NCBI RefSeq assembly: GCF_964355755.1
Contig: NC_092674.1
Span: 16,685,001-16,749,000 of the forward strand
Length of the DNA: 64,000 nucleotides
Origin: Antedon mediterranea
Taxonomy: Eukaryota; Echinodermata; Crinoidea; Comatulida; Antedonidae
Direction: 5' to 3'
A program made the position numbers and the translations under genes. Every line of letters starts with the position of its first letter. The first letter of the stretch is position 1. A model generated the notes under the pieces. The model saw only the letters and a program-made list of their open reading frames with translations, had not been told where the DNA came from and made no database searches. Of this stretch, positions 46,712 through 58,625 are shown piece by piece.

Positions 46712-49700
46712 CGCCCATATTCTTAAACCGAACTTTAGTCGTAGTACGAGCTAAAACTTTTTTTCATTTTAATTCTTAAACCGAAGAACTAATACAATAT
46801 AATAATTACCGTCACGATTGTAAGCCTGATCTGTGTGAAAGAGTCCACTATATAACGCCTGCTTACGCAGCGAAGCAAGGATAATTCGGGACATTTTGCT
46901 TGATTGAGAAAGACTGTGTCAATTATTATTTTATGCATCGTAAATAAAAACCAATAAAACTAAACGACGGACACAAAAAAACATCAGAAAACATGTGCAC
47001 GCATGGTATGTTTTCAATTTTTAAATTCTTTTTAAAGTCTGTTACAGATATTTCAATTTTTTTCATTACCACTTTGTTTTCTTCATGTGTGCATTTACTT
47101 TACACCGCCGTTCCGCAACCTATGGGTTGAGAAAAAAAAATGATTCGCGAAAATTGTTTCAATTGGGAATCGACGTATTTGACGCATAGTTCGTTGTTAA
47201 TATATAAGAGGGGAATCCCTTTTAGGACGTGGATTTAACAACCTACCAAAATGGTTCTCCAACGCTGTTTTTCTGTAGTTTGCAAAGGAGTGTGTAACTT
47301 GACTGAAAAACTGTGAACTCAGTGGGAACTTTTACAATACACATTAGAATATTAGAAAGAACAATATAAACAGGTCCATCCCAAATTACACTCATAGCGA
47401 TGTTGTTCAGGCCCTAGCCAGGGGAAATCTTTATGGTTCGGGAGAACCCCTTGACGTTAGCATTGAACGCAAATGTGTTTACCGTTTTGCCAATGGCTAA
47501 GCTCGCTAATATTAGAGACGTGTCATTTCCGGCCAACTAGAGGTGCCATTTATCATGATTTTTACGTGCGAGAGTACCATTTCCAGCCATCTAGGGGTGT
47601 CAAAATTCGCCACAGTAAGCTCAATACGCAATGTTCCTTTAATCAAAATCCTTTAACAAAACTGACAATTGCCCTTCACCTTCCACAGATCTAACCATTA
47701 AAGTCTGTCACAGATATTTAAATTTTTCACACTTTGTTTCTTTGTGTGTATATTTACTTTACACCATGGACAAATCTAAACATCTGTTGATGAAAAAAAT
47801 GATGCCATGGCATCATTTTTTTTTAAGTCTGTCACAGACATTTCAATTTTTTTGCAACACTTCTTCGTTTCTTTGTGTGTGCATTTACTTTACAACACAG
47901 ACAATCAAACAATAATCATATCACCATTTTTTAAATCAGCAACTATTTCCTCTAATTCTAAGAAAGATGTACCATCTTCTATCACATAGTCTACTTTAAA
48001 TTCATCCTCTACCATATCTACAATATTGCCATCCCACCACTTATCGTGATTGTTCCATAGGTGTTGGATTTTTTTTCCAATCAGAATGTGATGTGATGTG
48101 ACGTAATAATTTTATGTATTTGATTAGATTGATTGGTTGATACATTACTTAAGTTTATTAGTGTTTATAAGTTGATTGTTGTTGAACTTCTTCCCTGCAG
48201 ATGAAAAGCAGAAGAGAGTTGGGTCTGCTTTCTGTGATAGAAATTGTTTTCGGATGTTAAGTTTTTAAGGCAACTAAACATTTTATGGCGGTGTTAAGTC
48301 TTCCGTATAGATTTAGCAAAAGAATCGAGTGGGTGCATTGCTCAATGGAATTCGTTCAGTTCCTTGTTTTCCTTTGCTTGTCTAAGTTGAGCATTGACAA
48401 CTTTGTTTGCTACACATCTATCTGTCATAGTGTTAGCTACGTTGTTTATTACACTGTTTTTTCCTTCATCGAGTGGCTCAATTAAGTGATTTACCACTTT
48501 AACATATGCATCTGCTGTTCCAGACGCCATTTCTCCAATGCCTAGTGTATATATTTGGTCGGCATCACTAATTTGTGCGTCAGCAAAATGTTTTTTTTTT
48601 AAATGTACCATCATAGTATAGTGTGGTTTTTTCCTTTGAACTTAAAACACTCTTCACATGTAATCGTGAAAGTTCCTGCATTTCACGCAACAATCTCAGA
48701 CAGCTGCTTTTATTCGGAAGTTCTTCAACCTTACAACCAGTCATGTTTACAATGTGACGGATAACCGGAGCAATATTAGCTGCCGTCACTTCATGTTAAA
48801 AACAGAAGTAAACCACTTCTCTGATTTTTGGATTGAACATTTTTCCATCATCTTTTTTTTGTATACGTTCACCAAGAGAACTTTGATCTTTCGCATCATT
48901 TTCCAACTGCTTTTTTTACTATCAAGAGCTGTTCTGCTACTTGCTTGACTTGGTTGGATGATCTGTTATTTTGTGTTCTATAAAACCTTTGGGAGGTTCT
49001 GTTTTGCCGTTTAACGTCTCAGTTCGCTGTGTACATCATTCACATCTGCATTTGTGTAAAAAAATTTGATTTCTTTTTTTCATTCTTTCTTCTATTTAAG
49101 CTTTATTTGCTTTTCCTTTCGTTTCAGTGCAAAGTTGAACCATTTTATGTTAGCTTTCTTTAATTTTGAAGCAAGATTTTCATTTTCAGATTTAACATCC
49201 AATTTTTTTCCCCATTTCCTCTCCCGATTTTCGCATCGCTACAATTTCTTCTCAAAGTTGTTGGCTTTTCACGTTTAACAATGAACATTCTTTACATTTT
49301 TTTTTTCAGTTTCTTTTTTAATTAGTGGTTGTGAAAGCTCAAATCTTCTTCCCATAAATTTTGTTAACTTGTTTTCTTTTGGACGTTTCTTATAAGATTT
49401 GTCAGTCCATATATATATTTGAAACGATAAGATGAGGAAATCTGTGAGAATGGGAAACAGATTTGAACAGAGGTCGGCATTTTAAGAGATCAATTAAAAA
49501 AACATGCCCATTTAGAGTAGGTAGGCTTGCAATTCCATTTGGATTTCATAGCTTAGTGGAGGTTGGTGAGTATACAGTAGGTCCAGGGGTTATGAGGTAT
49601 CAAAATAATTGGAATTGTACTGAGAAGGTTTTAAACTAATTTTGAAACCCTGCCCTGGGCGCGATATGATTGGTAGTGTGTTACTGTTATAATAATGAAA

Positions 49701-50258
49701 AGCATGTTTATTTACAACCGTATATAAATTACATTATTTTCTTCGCGGCAAGTCCAACTACATCACGTCAGAGCAACAACGGGAGATGCGGAAATTACGC
49801 ATGCGATGGGTTGTTTAGAGGGCCTAGCGCTTTCTGTTCACGCTATGAAGTGCATGGTTTGTCGCTATCATACTTTGTCGCTATTATACTTTGTTGGAGG
49901 CCTAGAAAATATGAAAGTTACCATACCACCATGGTTCCTACAAACATTTTGTAGTTTTTGGTTGTTGTTAATCAAAAGTACTTCATTGTTAAATTAATAC
50001 TGATCTTGTTCTAATAATGAACAATTAAAATTATATTTCATGTATAGTCCTGATGCGTAAAAAGTTTTGTAGTAACAAAATGGAAAGTGATATTAATACA
50101 CAAAATTTTATCATTGGACAATTAGCCTTATTTACACAGACGTGTGAAACTCGACTAAAAGCCTGACTTCATTAAATCGAACTTGAATAGCTTAAATTGG
50201 CACTTTTTGAACGTCTCAGTTCGAACTGCGACTAAAGTCTGGTTTAAGAATATGGGCG
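46712..50258. mobile_element. 3.5 kb TIR element with transposase-like remnant
   Basis: The left end CGCCCATATTCTTAAACCGA is mirrored at the right end (TTTAAGAATATGGGCG), and the match continues through ACTTTAGTCG. The trinucleotide AGA flanks both ends, consistent with a 3-bp target duplication. The interior has a minus-strand protein remnant (48342-48789) and a Lys-rich coiled segment upstream of it. A repeat shared with the element at 58626 lies at 47510-47600. The superfamily is not assigned. Confidence 0.7.
48342..48789 (-). pseudogene. Transposase-like protein remnant
   Basis: Two overlapping minus-strand frames join across a frameshift near the poly-T at 48590. The first gives TAANIAPVIRHIVNMTGCKV and then LRLLREMQELSRLHVKSVLS and LYYDGTFKK. 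The second gives ISDADQIYTLGIGEMASGTA, then NVANTMTDRCVANKV. The order 'YDGT...YTLG..EM.SG...NTM(S/T)DR' matches a multi-copy uncharacterised protein family that I have seen in many invertebrate genomes and that behaves like a transposon product. The catalytic chemistry is unknown to me. It lies centrally in a TIR element, in keeping with a transposase role. The frame is broken, so this copy is dead. Confidence 0.5.
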
Positions 50259-50480
50259 AGAGACTTGACATTCAATAGCTAAAAAATACAACACTTTATT
50301 GGGTTTTCCAACACAACCTGATTTCACAACACAAGTCTCTCCTCCTCAACCCACGAGGTCTCTCCCTGAACGCCCTCTATAGTAGAGTGACATTAACTTA
50401 TAAGGTTACATTATTACTGATTATACTGAACCACAAATACAAAGCCTAGAATTACGGTGTTAATGTGTTTTTATGTGCAG

Positions 50481-50650
50481 ATGCTGATGTACGTAGAGGT
50501 GTTGTGGCTGCTACATACGTCTTGCCAATTCTCCCATCTGTTACAGCAGAATCTGTTGCCCTCTCATTGCTTAAGAAGTTTTCTGAGAAGCATCTTCCAG
50601 CGGCTTCAGACCTTCAATGGATGGTTACAGAAAATGATGCACCACAAGCT
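50481..50650 (+). CDS. RUBCN: Rubicon exon: AESVALSLLKKF / LPAAS block
   Basis: The acceptor TTTTTATGTGCAG precedes 50481 and a GTAATT donor follows 50650. Two bases complete Asp with the base left at 46240 and the exon ends in phase 0. It encodes VTAESVALSLLKKFSEKHLP and AASDLQWMVTENDAPQ, closely matching the vertebrate Rubicon block [20 protein letters not shown]...DAPQ. This conserved segment lies just before the RH domain. A frame reading through to 50695 includes intron and is not used. Confidence 0.93.
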
Positions 50651-51800
50651 GTAATTATAACTTGTTTTTCTTGTTTTCAAAATATATACATATAAGGGTC
50701 CGCTTTTCTGAAAATCAAAATATACAGTATTTTGTATTGGCAGCAGAAAAGGGTACACAATTACGGTATAAATTTATAATTACCGTATTTTATCCACAAA
50801 TTTGGTATTTTTGCAAGCACCATTTCTGCTGCCAAAAATATATTTAGATATTAGATATTTAGAAAATACCGTATTATATATAGTAGCAGCAGAAACAGGC
50901 CCTAAAAGGTCTTGGGGAAAACTTCTTAGTCAGGCAGCATTTGTCATTTACTTTATGCGATTTGGCCAAGTTTGATTTTTCACTTTCACTAGGACTTGTT
51001 ATTTCTATTTGTTTTTTCTTCTAAGCATAGTAAACTTTTAGCACAGAAAGCTGCATTTTATGTAGAGACCCTGAGTGGATTTTAACATACATTTACAAAA
51101 ATTAAGAAATATGCCCTTACGTAAATTTATATATAGATTCATTATATGAATGACATTTACTGCAAAATGTTCCATTAGGACAAATAGAAATATGCATGTT
51201 ACGAAATTTCCTTCTGGCATGCTTGTAAAGGTAAACTTTAGTGCTCTGCTTGCGCTCTTTCCCATCGAATCCACAAGCTCCACCAACAACCGATTTAAAA
51301 GAACATGAAATCTCCATGTTGTTTGTAATCAGACAATAATTGGTTATCCTCAAGGTATTACCCCCCCTTTTTTTTTCATCTTCCATCTTCTTTATTCTTC
51401 TTTCTTTCCACGACTTTTGTGCACAGCTTATCTCAAAAGCATATCATTTTGTAACTTTACCAGAATTTTTACCTTTATCTGAAGATGTCGTAATAAGGTT
51501 TTCGTTAGTGCCATATTATATGCTAATTAGTAATTAATTAGTACAAATTTTAGGATTTTATCAAATTTTTTGAAACTTTACTAAATTATTGTCCAGGTGC
51601 TAGTTAACGTAACTGTAAAATATTAAAACGCTAGGTGGTTACGTTTGGCTTCCAGAGGCTGTTAAATCGTAAAATCGTTACTTTTTGATTTTCTCGAAAA
51701 CTAAGCAATATTTTACCAAACAAACTACACATCAGGTTTACTTACATCAAGGTCAAGGCAAAATATGAGCAAATTCGAAATTTTGACCCTTGCTACCTAA
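50651..51800. other. Intron with Helitron-like 5' end on minus strand
   Basis: At 51137 the minus strand starts TCTATATATAAATTTACGTA after an A, the 5' terminus seen at 17817 and 37937. At 51350-51500 sequence like the start of the 19195 repeat occurs (TTCTTTATTCTTCTTTCTTT). Two minus-strand frames (51038-51386) show a Cys-bearing stretch (CPNGTFCSKCHSYN) but no known domain; they are not called. Around 50715-50890 there are repeated CAGCAGAAA inverted motifs. Confidence 0.4.
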
Positions 51801-51809
51801 TGTTTGGTA

Positions 51810-52340
51810 TTTAGTGACTGGCCCTCTTAAAAAACTAAGAAACAAAGTAAATAAAAATATTAAAAAGTGTAAGACAGAGTATTTCTCAAATCAATTAAAA
51901 ACTAAGACATTAGGTATATTGTCCCATCTAAAAGTAAAAGCAATCAAATACCTGCACTTAATACTAAAAATGGTCTTCAATCATATCCCAAAACTATTGA
52001 TAATGAAGTGAACAATTATTTTGTAAATGTAGGACCAAATTTAGCTATCACATCTCCAATATAACTTTTATAATAAATATGTCTTTAATTTCTGGAGAAT
52101 TCCCTAATCATTGGAAAAATGCAAGGATATGTTAAATTTGTTTAAATGGTAATATAAAGAATCATGTATTTATCAACCAATTTAAATTTTGCCCATTATA
52201 TCTAAACTTCTTGAACTGCTGTTTTTGATCAGCTTTACCCATTTATTGACCCTTTAATCTATGAACAACAATCTCAGGTTTCCGACCTAATTTCTCTACC
52301 ACATCAGCTTTATTAAACATTACTGAGGACTGGATTGATG
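51810..52340 (+). mobile_element. LINE fragment (linker and RT fingers), degenerate
   Basis: The + strand gives LKKLRNKVNKNIKKCKTEYF followed, in shifted frames, by pieces typical of the RT start: GEFPNHWKNARIC, PIISKLLE and DQLYPFIDPLIYEQQS. Several frameshifts are present and the catalytic region is absent. It ends against the 97-bp tandem repeat that follows. Confidence 0.65.
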
Positions 52341-52344
52341 CAAT

Positions 52345-52625
52345 TGAAAGCAGTTGTGCTCGCTATTGATATGCTATTATGCTATTGAAGTCTATGGGTT
52401 TAGTGTTACTACTATAGCTGCTATTTCTGCTATAGCTTAGAAAGCAGTTGTGGTTGCTACTGATATGCTATTATGCTATTGAAGTCTATGGGTTTGGTAT
52501 TACTGCTATAGCTGCTATAGCTGCTATAGCTTAGAAAGCAGTTGTAGTTGATACTTATATCCTATTATGCTATTGAAGTCTATGGGTTTAGTGTTACTGC
52601 TTGGTTGTATGTGCATGGTTATATG
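52345..52625. repeat. ~97-bp tandem repeat, three copies
   Basis: Units start GAAAGCAGTTGT at about 52346, 52440 and 52536 and contain TATTATGCTATTGAAGTCTA. GCTATAGCTGCTATAGCT runs vary between copies. Confidence 0.85.
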
Positions 52626-53158
52626 CATTGATTTAAATAAAGATGATTTTTAAAAGATATATTGATTGATTGATTTTGTCAGAATCTTTTTTATAATATA
52701 TGAAAGATAGGAACTTGGCAACGCAAAATACAATAGCCGGTATCACTGCACATCGAGCCATATACTACTTACTTGTTACTTGTTTGCATAGCTATCCCCA
52801 TTATTGGGGACATTTCGCCGTCATTGACATTATGTTGACATAGCACAACAATGAGAGACATTAATTTTGATGAGAAGGTCATGGAACACTAATTATTTTA
52901 TAACTAAAAACCTGAGACCTGTAACCCTAGGTACTTGAATAAAACAATCCGATCAAAGATCCCTCCTCATATATGTCATAAACCCACCCTTCTTACATAA
53001 TAATAAAGACATTAATTTTTCTTTAGATTTCATTATAAATCATAATCATCACTAAGAAATAAAATTAAACAAACAATACAGATATAGCAAAAATTTTTGT
53101 TTTGTTTCGTTTGCCAAGGTGAGACTCGATCTCGGTACCTTGAATGCTATAGACGAGA

Positions 53159-54000
53159 TCACAGACAACCGAGCCATATACACACCTGAATGAAAGTTGA
53201 AGAAAGATTCCTCTGTGTATTTACTATGCAGACCACTTTATATAATATAATATAAACATTTAATCTGTAACTCTGACAGAGTGTTCTAGATGGCATATGA
53301 TAAATAAATGCCGATTCAAAATAAGCGGGCCTTCGAGTTGTTAATGAAGGCTTGTCTGACCATTCCAACATTATCGAGAACTTGAATAATGTGTTCGTAT
53401 TTCTACCACGTTTCGAGCATTTGTCATCTTGGAAGAATAGCTTTTTCGTCATCCGATCATTATCGGATCTAATCAGATGTTCAGCATAATTTCTGGGTTT
53501 TGATGAATGTAGATAAATCACATGTCTTAAATATATTGTGAATGTCGATGTTAGTGTAATACAGTTTATAACATTCATCATCTAAAGTGTTTTTTCGCCG
53601 ATAACCATTACGGATCATTTGTCGTAAAAACGTACACCAGGTCAAAATCAAGTTTATTTGATTGTGCAGACGTTAAAACCTAGTTTTGACAATTGAATGT
53701 CAATCGACTTCGAATATAAGCTAGTAGGAAAATCAAACGAATTTGGAGAAGAATATTCCCAGTTTCCTGTGGTATTCTGGTCATGGACGATTTGAGAGCC
53801 AAGATAGCGCAAAAATGTCGGTGTTTTTGATAGGTTTTCCATCAAGGGATATAACACTCTTGGGATGAACATCTTCTCCATATGTGAATTTATGATTGGT
53901 AGTCATGGTTTCTGTTTTAGTCGCATTTATTTTCAGTTTGAATTGTTTGAAAATGGAATCGATCAGGGAGAGTGATGGTGCAGATAGATTATTACACACC
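53159..54000 (-). mobile_element. LINE C-terminal fragment, frameshifted
   Basis: The minus strand gives FKLKINATKTETMTTNH and ISLDGKPIKNTDIF (the segment after the RT catalytic motif), then RYLGSQIVHDQNTTGNWE in another frame. Last comes a tail with NYAEHLIRSDNDRMTKKLFF and DDKCSKRGRNTNTLFK. The order is that of a LINE ORF2 C-terminal half. At least two frameshifts are present. The catalytic motifs are absent. Confidence 0.75.
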
Positions 54001-54245
54001 GCAATGAATCATAATTTTTTACTACGATGATATCTTTAAAAAATGTTTTAAATGATGCACTGTCAAAGTATATACTTTTAACTTTAATATATGAACATTT
54101 TAAAGAAGAAGGTTAATGTTAAGTTTGTTTTTTCGATCCAAGAAAATGTCATAGTTTGTTTGATTGTCGAAATTAAAAATGTTTTATTTAATATGCAATT
54201 TTTCTTTTAATTTCATAATAAATCATACATATGATACATACACTT

Positions 54246-54655
54246 TAAAGGTCCATTTATACTATAGCAGATAATGATCGACGATAAATAAATAAACATA
54301 CATTTTTCTTACATAAAGCAAAATAAATTGGAAAAGTTTTTGTTTTAGAACTATAGGATAATCATTTATGCTGTCATTGATAAAAATAATATTTTTTAAA
54401 TCCGATCAAATGACGTCATGATCAATAAAAACAATAACATCATTGTATTACCACGATATTATTGATCTTACTGATCATAACGTCATTTGATTGGACGTGT
54501 GGAAATGTAATTTTCATCAAAGACAGCATAAAATGGTTATCCTATAGTTCTAGGATGAAAACTTTTTAGATTTCCTTATTTTTATGTATGAAAAATGCAT
54601 ATTTATCTATTTATCGTTGACTGTTATCGTCCTAGTGTAAATGGGCCTTAAGCAA
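54246..54655. mobile_element. Palindromic MITE, about 410 bp
   Basis: The left end AAAGGTCCATTTATACTATA is mirrored by the right end (AGTGTAAATGGGCCTT) and the arms match for about 200 bp with mismatches. The shared strings CTATAGGATAA near 54351 and TTATCCTATAG near 54535 are inverted. CAAATGACGTCATGATCA and GATCATAACGTCATTTG sit around the centre. A TTAA-like context at the ends is possible. No coding capacity. Confidence 0.8.
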
Positions 54656-54719
54656 AAAAAAAGAAAAATAGGGTCACCATTCTGACGATCTATATTAATT
54701 AAAAAATTTAGCATATTTT

Positions 54720-55180
54720 CACCATTTTGTTAACTTACACCTGCATAGCCTATCACGTTTGACGTGCTCGTATAACATGGTTTCAATTTGAAAAAGTGAA
54801 TAAAATATGATGAAATTGTTAAAGAAAGGTTGTAAAACAGAAATCAGGCAAAAAGAGTGCACATTACCATTAAACGCTTAAAATTGCCTGAAACATACTT
54901 TAATTTCATAGAAAATATAATTTAAAAAATGTTGACAAATTTAAGCACACGTACGCATGCGTTATATGCGCTACCATATGATAAAATATGACCTGAAATT
55001 TATGATTACCAAATTCGGTTTAATTATAATATGAAGATATGATTACAAACGTGACCGCATAATTTTTGATTGCGTACCATGAAAAGATAATCAAATCGAT
55101 TCCTGGCCATAAGGAATATACTCTGAAAAATTGATGTACCTAGATAATTGACGGACAAATAATGCTAAGGAAAGAATATA
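54720..55180. repeat. Dispersed repeat, first copy
   Basis: This stretch matches 56140-56600 in the same orientation with moderate divergence, for example GCCTATCACGTTTGACGTGC and ATTCCTGGCCATAAGGAATA. Confidence 0.8.
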
Positions 55181-55223
55181 TAAATAAAGATTAATCACTG
55201 TTATGTGTATATTTTTTTCACAG

Positions 55224-55304
55224 CTTCTTCCACTTCCCAAGTCTGTGCCAATATCTCCTGATCAAACAGAAAATGTCAACATGTCTTCTTTAAGCAGTAA
55301 AAGT
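55224..55304 (+). CDS. RUBCN: Rubicon exon: LLPLPKSVPISPD block
   Basis: The acceptor ATTTTTTTCACAG precedes 55224 and the donor AGT/GTAAGG follows 55304. Both ends are phase 0. The 27 codons read LLPLPKSVPISPDQTENVNM and end in SSLSSKS. Vertebrate Rubicon has LLPIPDSLPISPDDGQ at this position, directly after DAPQ, so the order of exons is conserved. Confidence 0.88.
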
Positions 55305-56639
55305 GTAAGGTTCTTGAAATGTTTGTTTCATCTATTTTTATTATTTTGTTAAATCTATTGTGAATTGTATCAAATACTCAGTACCATATAAGAATACTGG
55401 AATAGAAGTATGGAATGTTTTGGAACTGAAACATGAAAATTCAATGAAATGTTTGTATTAAAGTGATATATCCTTTTTACTATATTACCATTAAAAAGAT
55501 CCATAAAATAATTTAAAAGGCATAACAATATTAAATGTTAAACAGGCTTTGGCTGTAGTCAGGTTCCTCATGTATGAACGGTTCAAAATGGCGTCCAAAT
55601 GGCCTTATTTCCATAACCCTTTGGTCTATTGACAAGGTATTGGTATCAAAATACTCAGAATATATATATTTATATTCGTAATTGTAATAGAACATTTTTA
55701 CTAAAGGCAACCGGAAATGCTATTTTTCTGTACTTTTGACCCTTGGCCTTGACTCGTATTGTATCTTAACAAGGCCAACAGCCATTAAGTCGCGTGCTAC
55801 AATGCATAGTGATACCGGACCGACAGACAGACCAACAGACAGACAGACCGACCGACCGACCGACCGACATAGTGAACTATAGAGTCGCGTCCACGCAACT
55901 AAAAAGACAATGAATACAGACTTGGGGCAAGTCTAGTTTCAAACCTTCTAGGCTTTTGTGATTGGAACCATTTAAAACAAGGCCAACAGCCATTAAGTCG
56001 CATGCTACAATGCATAGTGATACCGGACCGACAGACAGACAGACCGACAGACAGACAGACCGACCGACCGACATAGTGAACTATACTGACCGAAATTACT
56101 GAACATGTTTAAAAATGTTGAAATGTTTAAAAACATTTATATTTTTTTAATTTACACGTGCGTAGCCTGTCACTTTTGACGTGCCGTATAACGTAATTTC
56201 GAGTTGAAAAGTAAGTCAAGAAAACAGAAATCGGGCAAAAAGAGTGCGCAATAACATTTAACGCGCAGTGCGCGCGCAAAAACCGGCGCACTCATGGCAA
56301 TTTTGTAAACGCTTAAAATTGCCTGAAACGTACTCTTATTTCATCGAAAATAAATTTTGAAAATTTTAAGCGCGCGTACGTATGCGTTACATGCGCTACG
56401 CACGTAATTGTATTGCCATATGATGATTCATGCCCTGAAATTTATAGTACCAAATTTTATTTAATTGTGATTAATCGTTAAATCGTGCGTAGACCGCGTA
56501 ATTTTTATTGCGCACTGTGAAAACATAACCACATCGATTCCTGGCCATAAGGAATATTCTGTGAAAAATTGACTTAGCTAGATTAAACTGATATCAAGAT
56601 AAGGTCAGAAAGCGATAAAACGCATAGTGATACCGGACC

Positions 56640-56670
<31 letters not shown>

Positions 56671-57029
56671 CAACCGACCAACATAGTGAACTATAGAGTC
56701 GCATCCACGCGACCAAAAATGGTCTCAAATTGCTCAGACCTTATTTTATTGTAATGCATTATTTTGTTTAAAAATGTCCGGAAGCAAAGTTATTGACCTT
56801 TGACATAGAGAATAGCTTACAAGGATTTGCATTCAGTTGTCTCCATAACCCTTTTGTCTATTGACAAGATATTTGTATCAAAATACTCGAAATATATATA
56901 TTTATATTCGTTGTAATATACCATTTTGACTAAATGTAACCAGAAATGCTATTTTTCTTTACTAGTGACAATTGACTCCCACTGTATCTAAAAAACGGCT
57001 GGTCATAGACATTTTAAAATGGTCTCAAA
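55305..57029. repeat. Intron with repeated blocks and GACA/GACC tracts
   Basis: Three tracts of mixed GACA and GACC tetranucleotides occur at about 55811-55869, 56020-56073 and 56632-56681. Each sits after ATAGTGATACCGGACCGAC and before ACATAGTGAACTAT. The block 56140-56600 repeats 54720-55180. Strings around CCATAACCCTTTGGTCTATT recur at 55608, 56842 and, inverted, near 60075. These are pieces of one dispersed repeat family. No gene is seen. Confidence 0.75.
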
Positions 57030-58625
57030 TTGCTCAGACCATACATACAGTTGAACTTCCGTGAGCAGCCACTGTTTGGATTCCCTAAAAAGAAAATGAA
57101 ACTAAAAACATTTAGTAGCTTGACAGTCAAGACTGGTGTGCATCTAAAAAGAGATGAAATCATAAAATGCTGTAAACATAAAAAACCTCTTGGTCACTTC
57201 TCACTCCTTAAAGTGAAGATGACTACAAAATGGCAGTCAATGTTAGCATTGGAAGATTGCCTCTCATATCTCAAAACATCCAAGAACCAAAACCAAGGAA
57301 CCAAACACTAAAATTGTCATCTATGACCACGTAATAATAATGTATGGCCGGCAGTAGTTCAATGTATGAGAAACCTCTAATATATGAAAAACAAGCATTA
57401 GGAAATAAAAAGGAATTTGCAATTCATGATGAATTTATAGCAAAGCAAAAAAAAGCACAAAAGTTGATGAAGAATCAACCACTCTCACTCCTTAAAGACC
57501 CCTTCCCTGCAATTTTGGACGTTTTTTGGAAAATAATACATATATATCACTTTAAAAACATTAAACCATGTCATTCCTTGTCTTAAATGTACGTTTTATG
57601 GTAAATTATGATAAAAAGTGAGAAACAATGCACTACCTAAGTAGCTCGCGGCGATCGACCTCTCGTGGACGGTCTCAGGCCTAGCCTAGCTAGGCTTAGT
57701 TTTGTAGGCCTAGCTGGTAAACATCGGTAACGTACGAACATCGTACGCTAGCTATATACCTAGCCTGACGTTGTATAGTTGCTGCATTAATTGTCTTTCT
57801 ATTTTTGCCAGACTCCGTTGATACAAATTGGGGAAAACCCGGTATTTTCGCTGAAAAGTTAGGAGTCTTCCATTTGTTTTGGCTTCACGATCGATCGAAA
57901 AGTGGGCGAATTACAAGTGAAAAACAAAAATATCAATCCGCGCGCAATGCATTTTGGGATTTATAGCGGGCCGCTATAATTATTAAAATCGATTTATTTT
58001 TCACATTTTTAACCGTTTAAAGACGAAAAAAGTTATCGCAATAGGACCATATAGTATTATTTTTACATTAAATATAGTTTGTGATCTTAAATTAGATCTA
58101 AAAAACGTAGGGAATGGGGCTTTAACTTTTGATGTAATTAAAGATGTTTTAATCCTGTTTTGGAGCTCCAGTTTGTGTAGAAAGTGTAGCAATTAAATTT
58201 CCAAGAAAAGTGGAGGAAGAATCAATTGGACTATGTAATGTTAGTAAAGTGGATGGGAAGAAAATGAATATGGTACAATGAATTTCTACTCTACTTTTAC
58301 TATCGGCCGAAGTTGTTTACATAGATAAATGTGTTTATTTACACTATAAAGATATAATATTTATAAAATATATAAAAACTATATATCCAATCTACTACTG
58401 TTTTCCAAGCTACTGTTTCAATCTTATTAGATCTCAAGTTTCGAAATGAAATGTACCGCAGAACTGGCCCAATTACCACAAATAATTTCCGATACATGCT
58501 CAAATATGCTTATACAAATGCCTATATCAAGTTCATGTTTATTAGGTTAAAGGTCAATAACTTTACTTTACAATAAATATAAATATGTATGGTCTGAACA
58601 AGTTGAGACCATTTTTTTTTCTATG
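57030..58625. other. Intron; Lys-rich open frames not recognised
   Basis: Two short + strand frames (57030-57311 and 57344-57586) are rich in Lys and show no motif I recognise, so they are not called as genes. A less AT-rich, CTAGGCCTAGC-containing patch is at 57640-57970. GGTCTCAAATTGCTCAGACC (57017) and GGTCTGAACAAGTTGAGACC (58590) are short palindromes. Confidence 0.4.

Noticed and set aside
51038-51386. Cys-bearing minus-strand ORFs (CPNGTFCSKCH) as a secreted-protein exon
   Set aside because: The start overlaps a repeat that also occurs at 19195, a Helitron-like 5' end lies inside it, and no upstream exon or signal peptide was found.
53105-53175. tRNA gene on the minus strand (CGAGATCGAGTCTCACC)
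   Set aside because: The B box is GATCGAGTC, not GTTCRANNC, and no acceptor stem pairs; at best a decayed tRNA-like or SINE piece.
57030-57586. Two Lys-rich + strand ORFs as a gene
   Set aside because: Low-complexity composition, surrounded by dispersed repeats, no recognisable domain.
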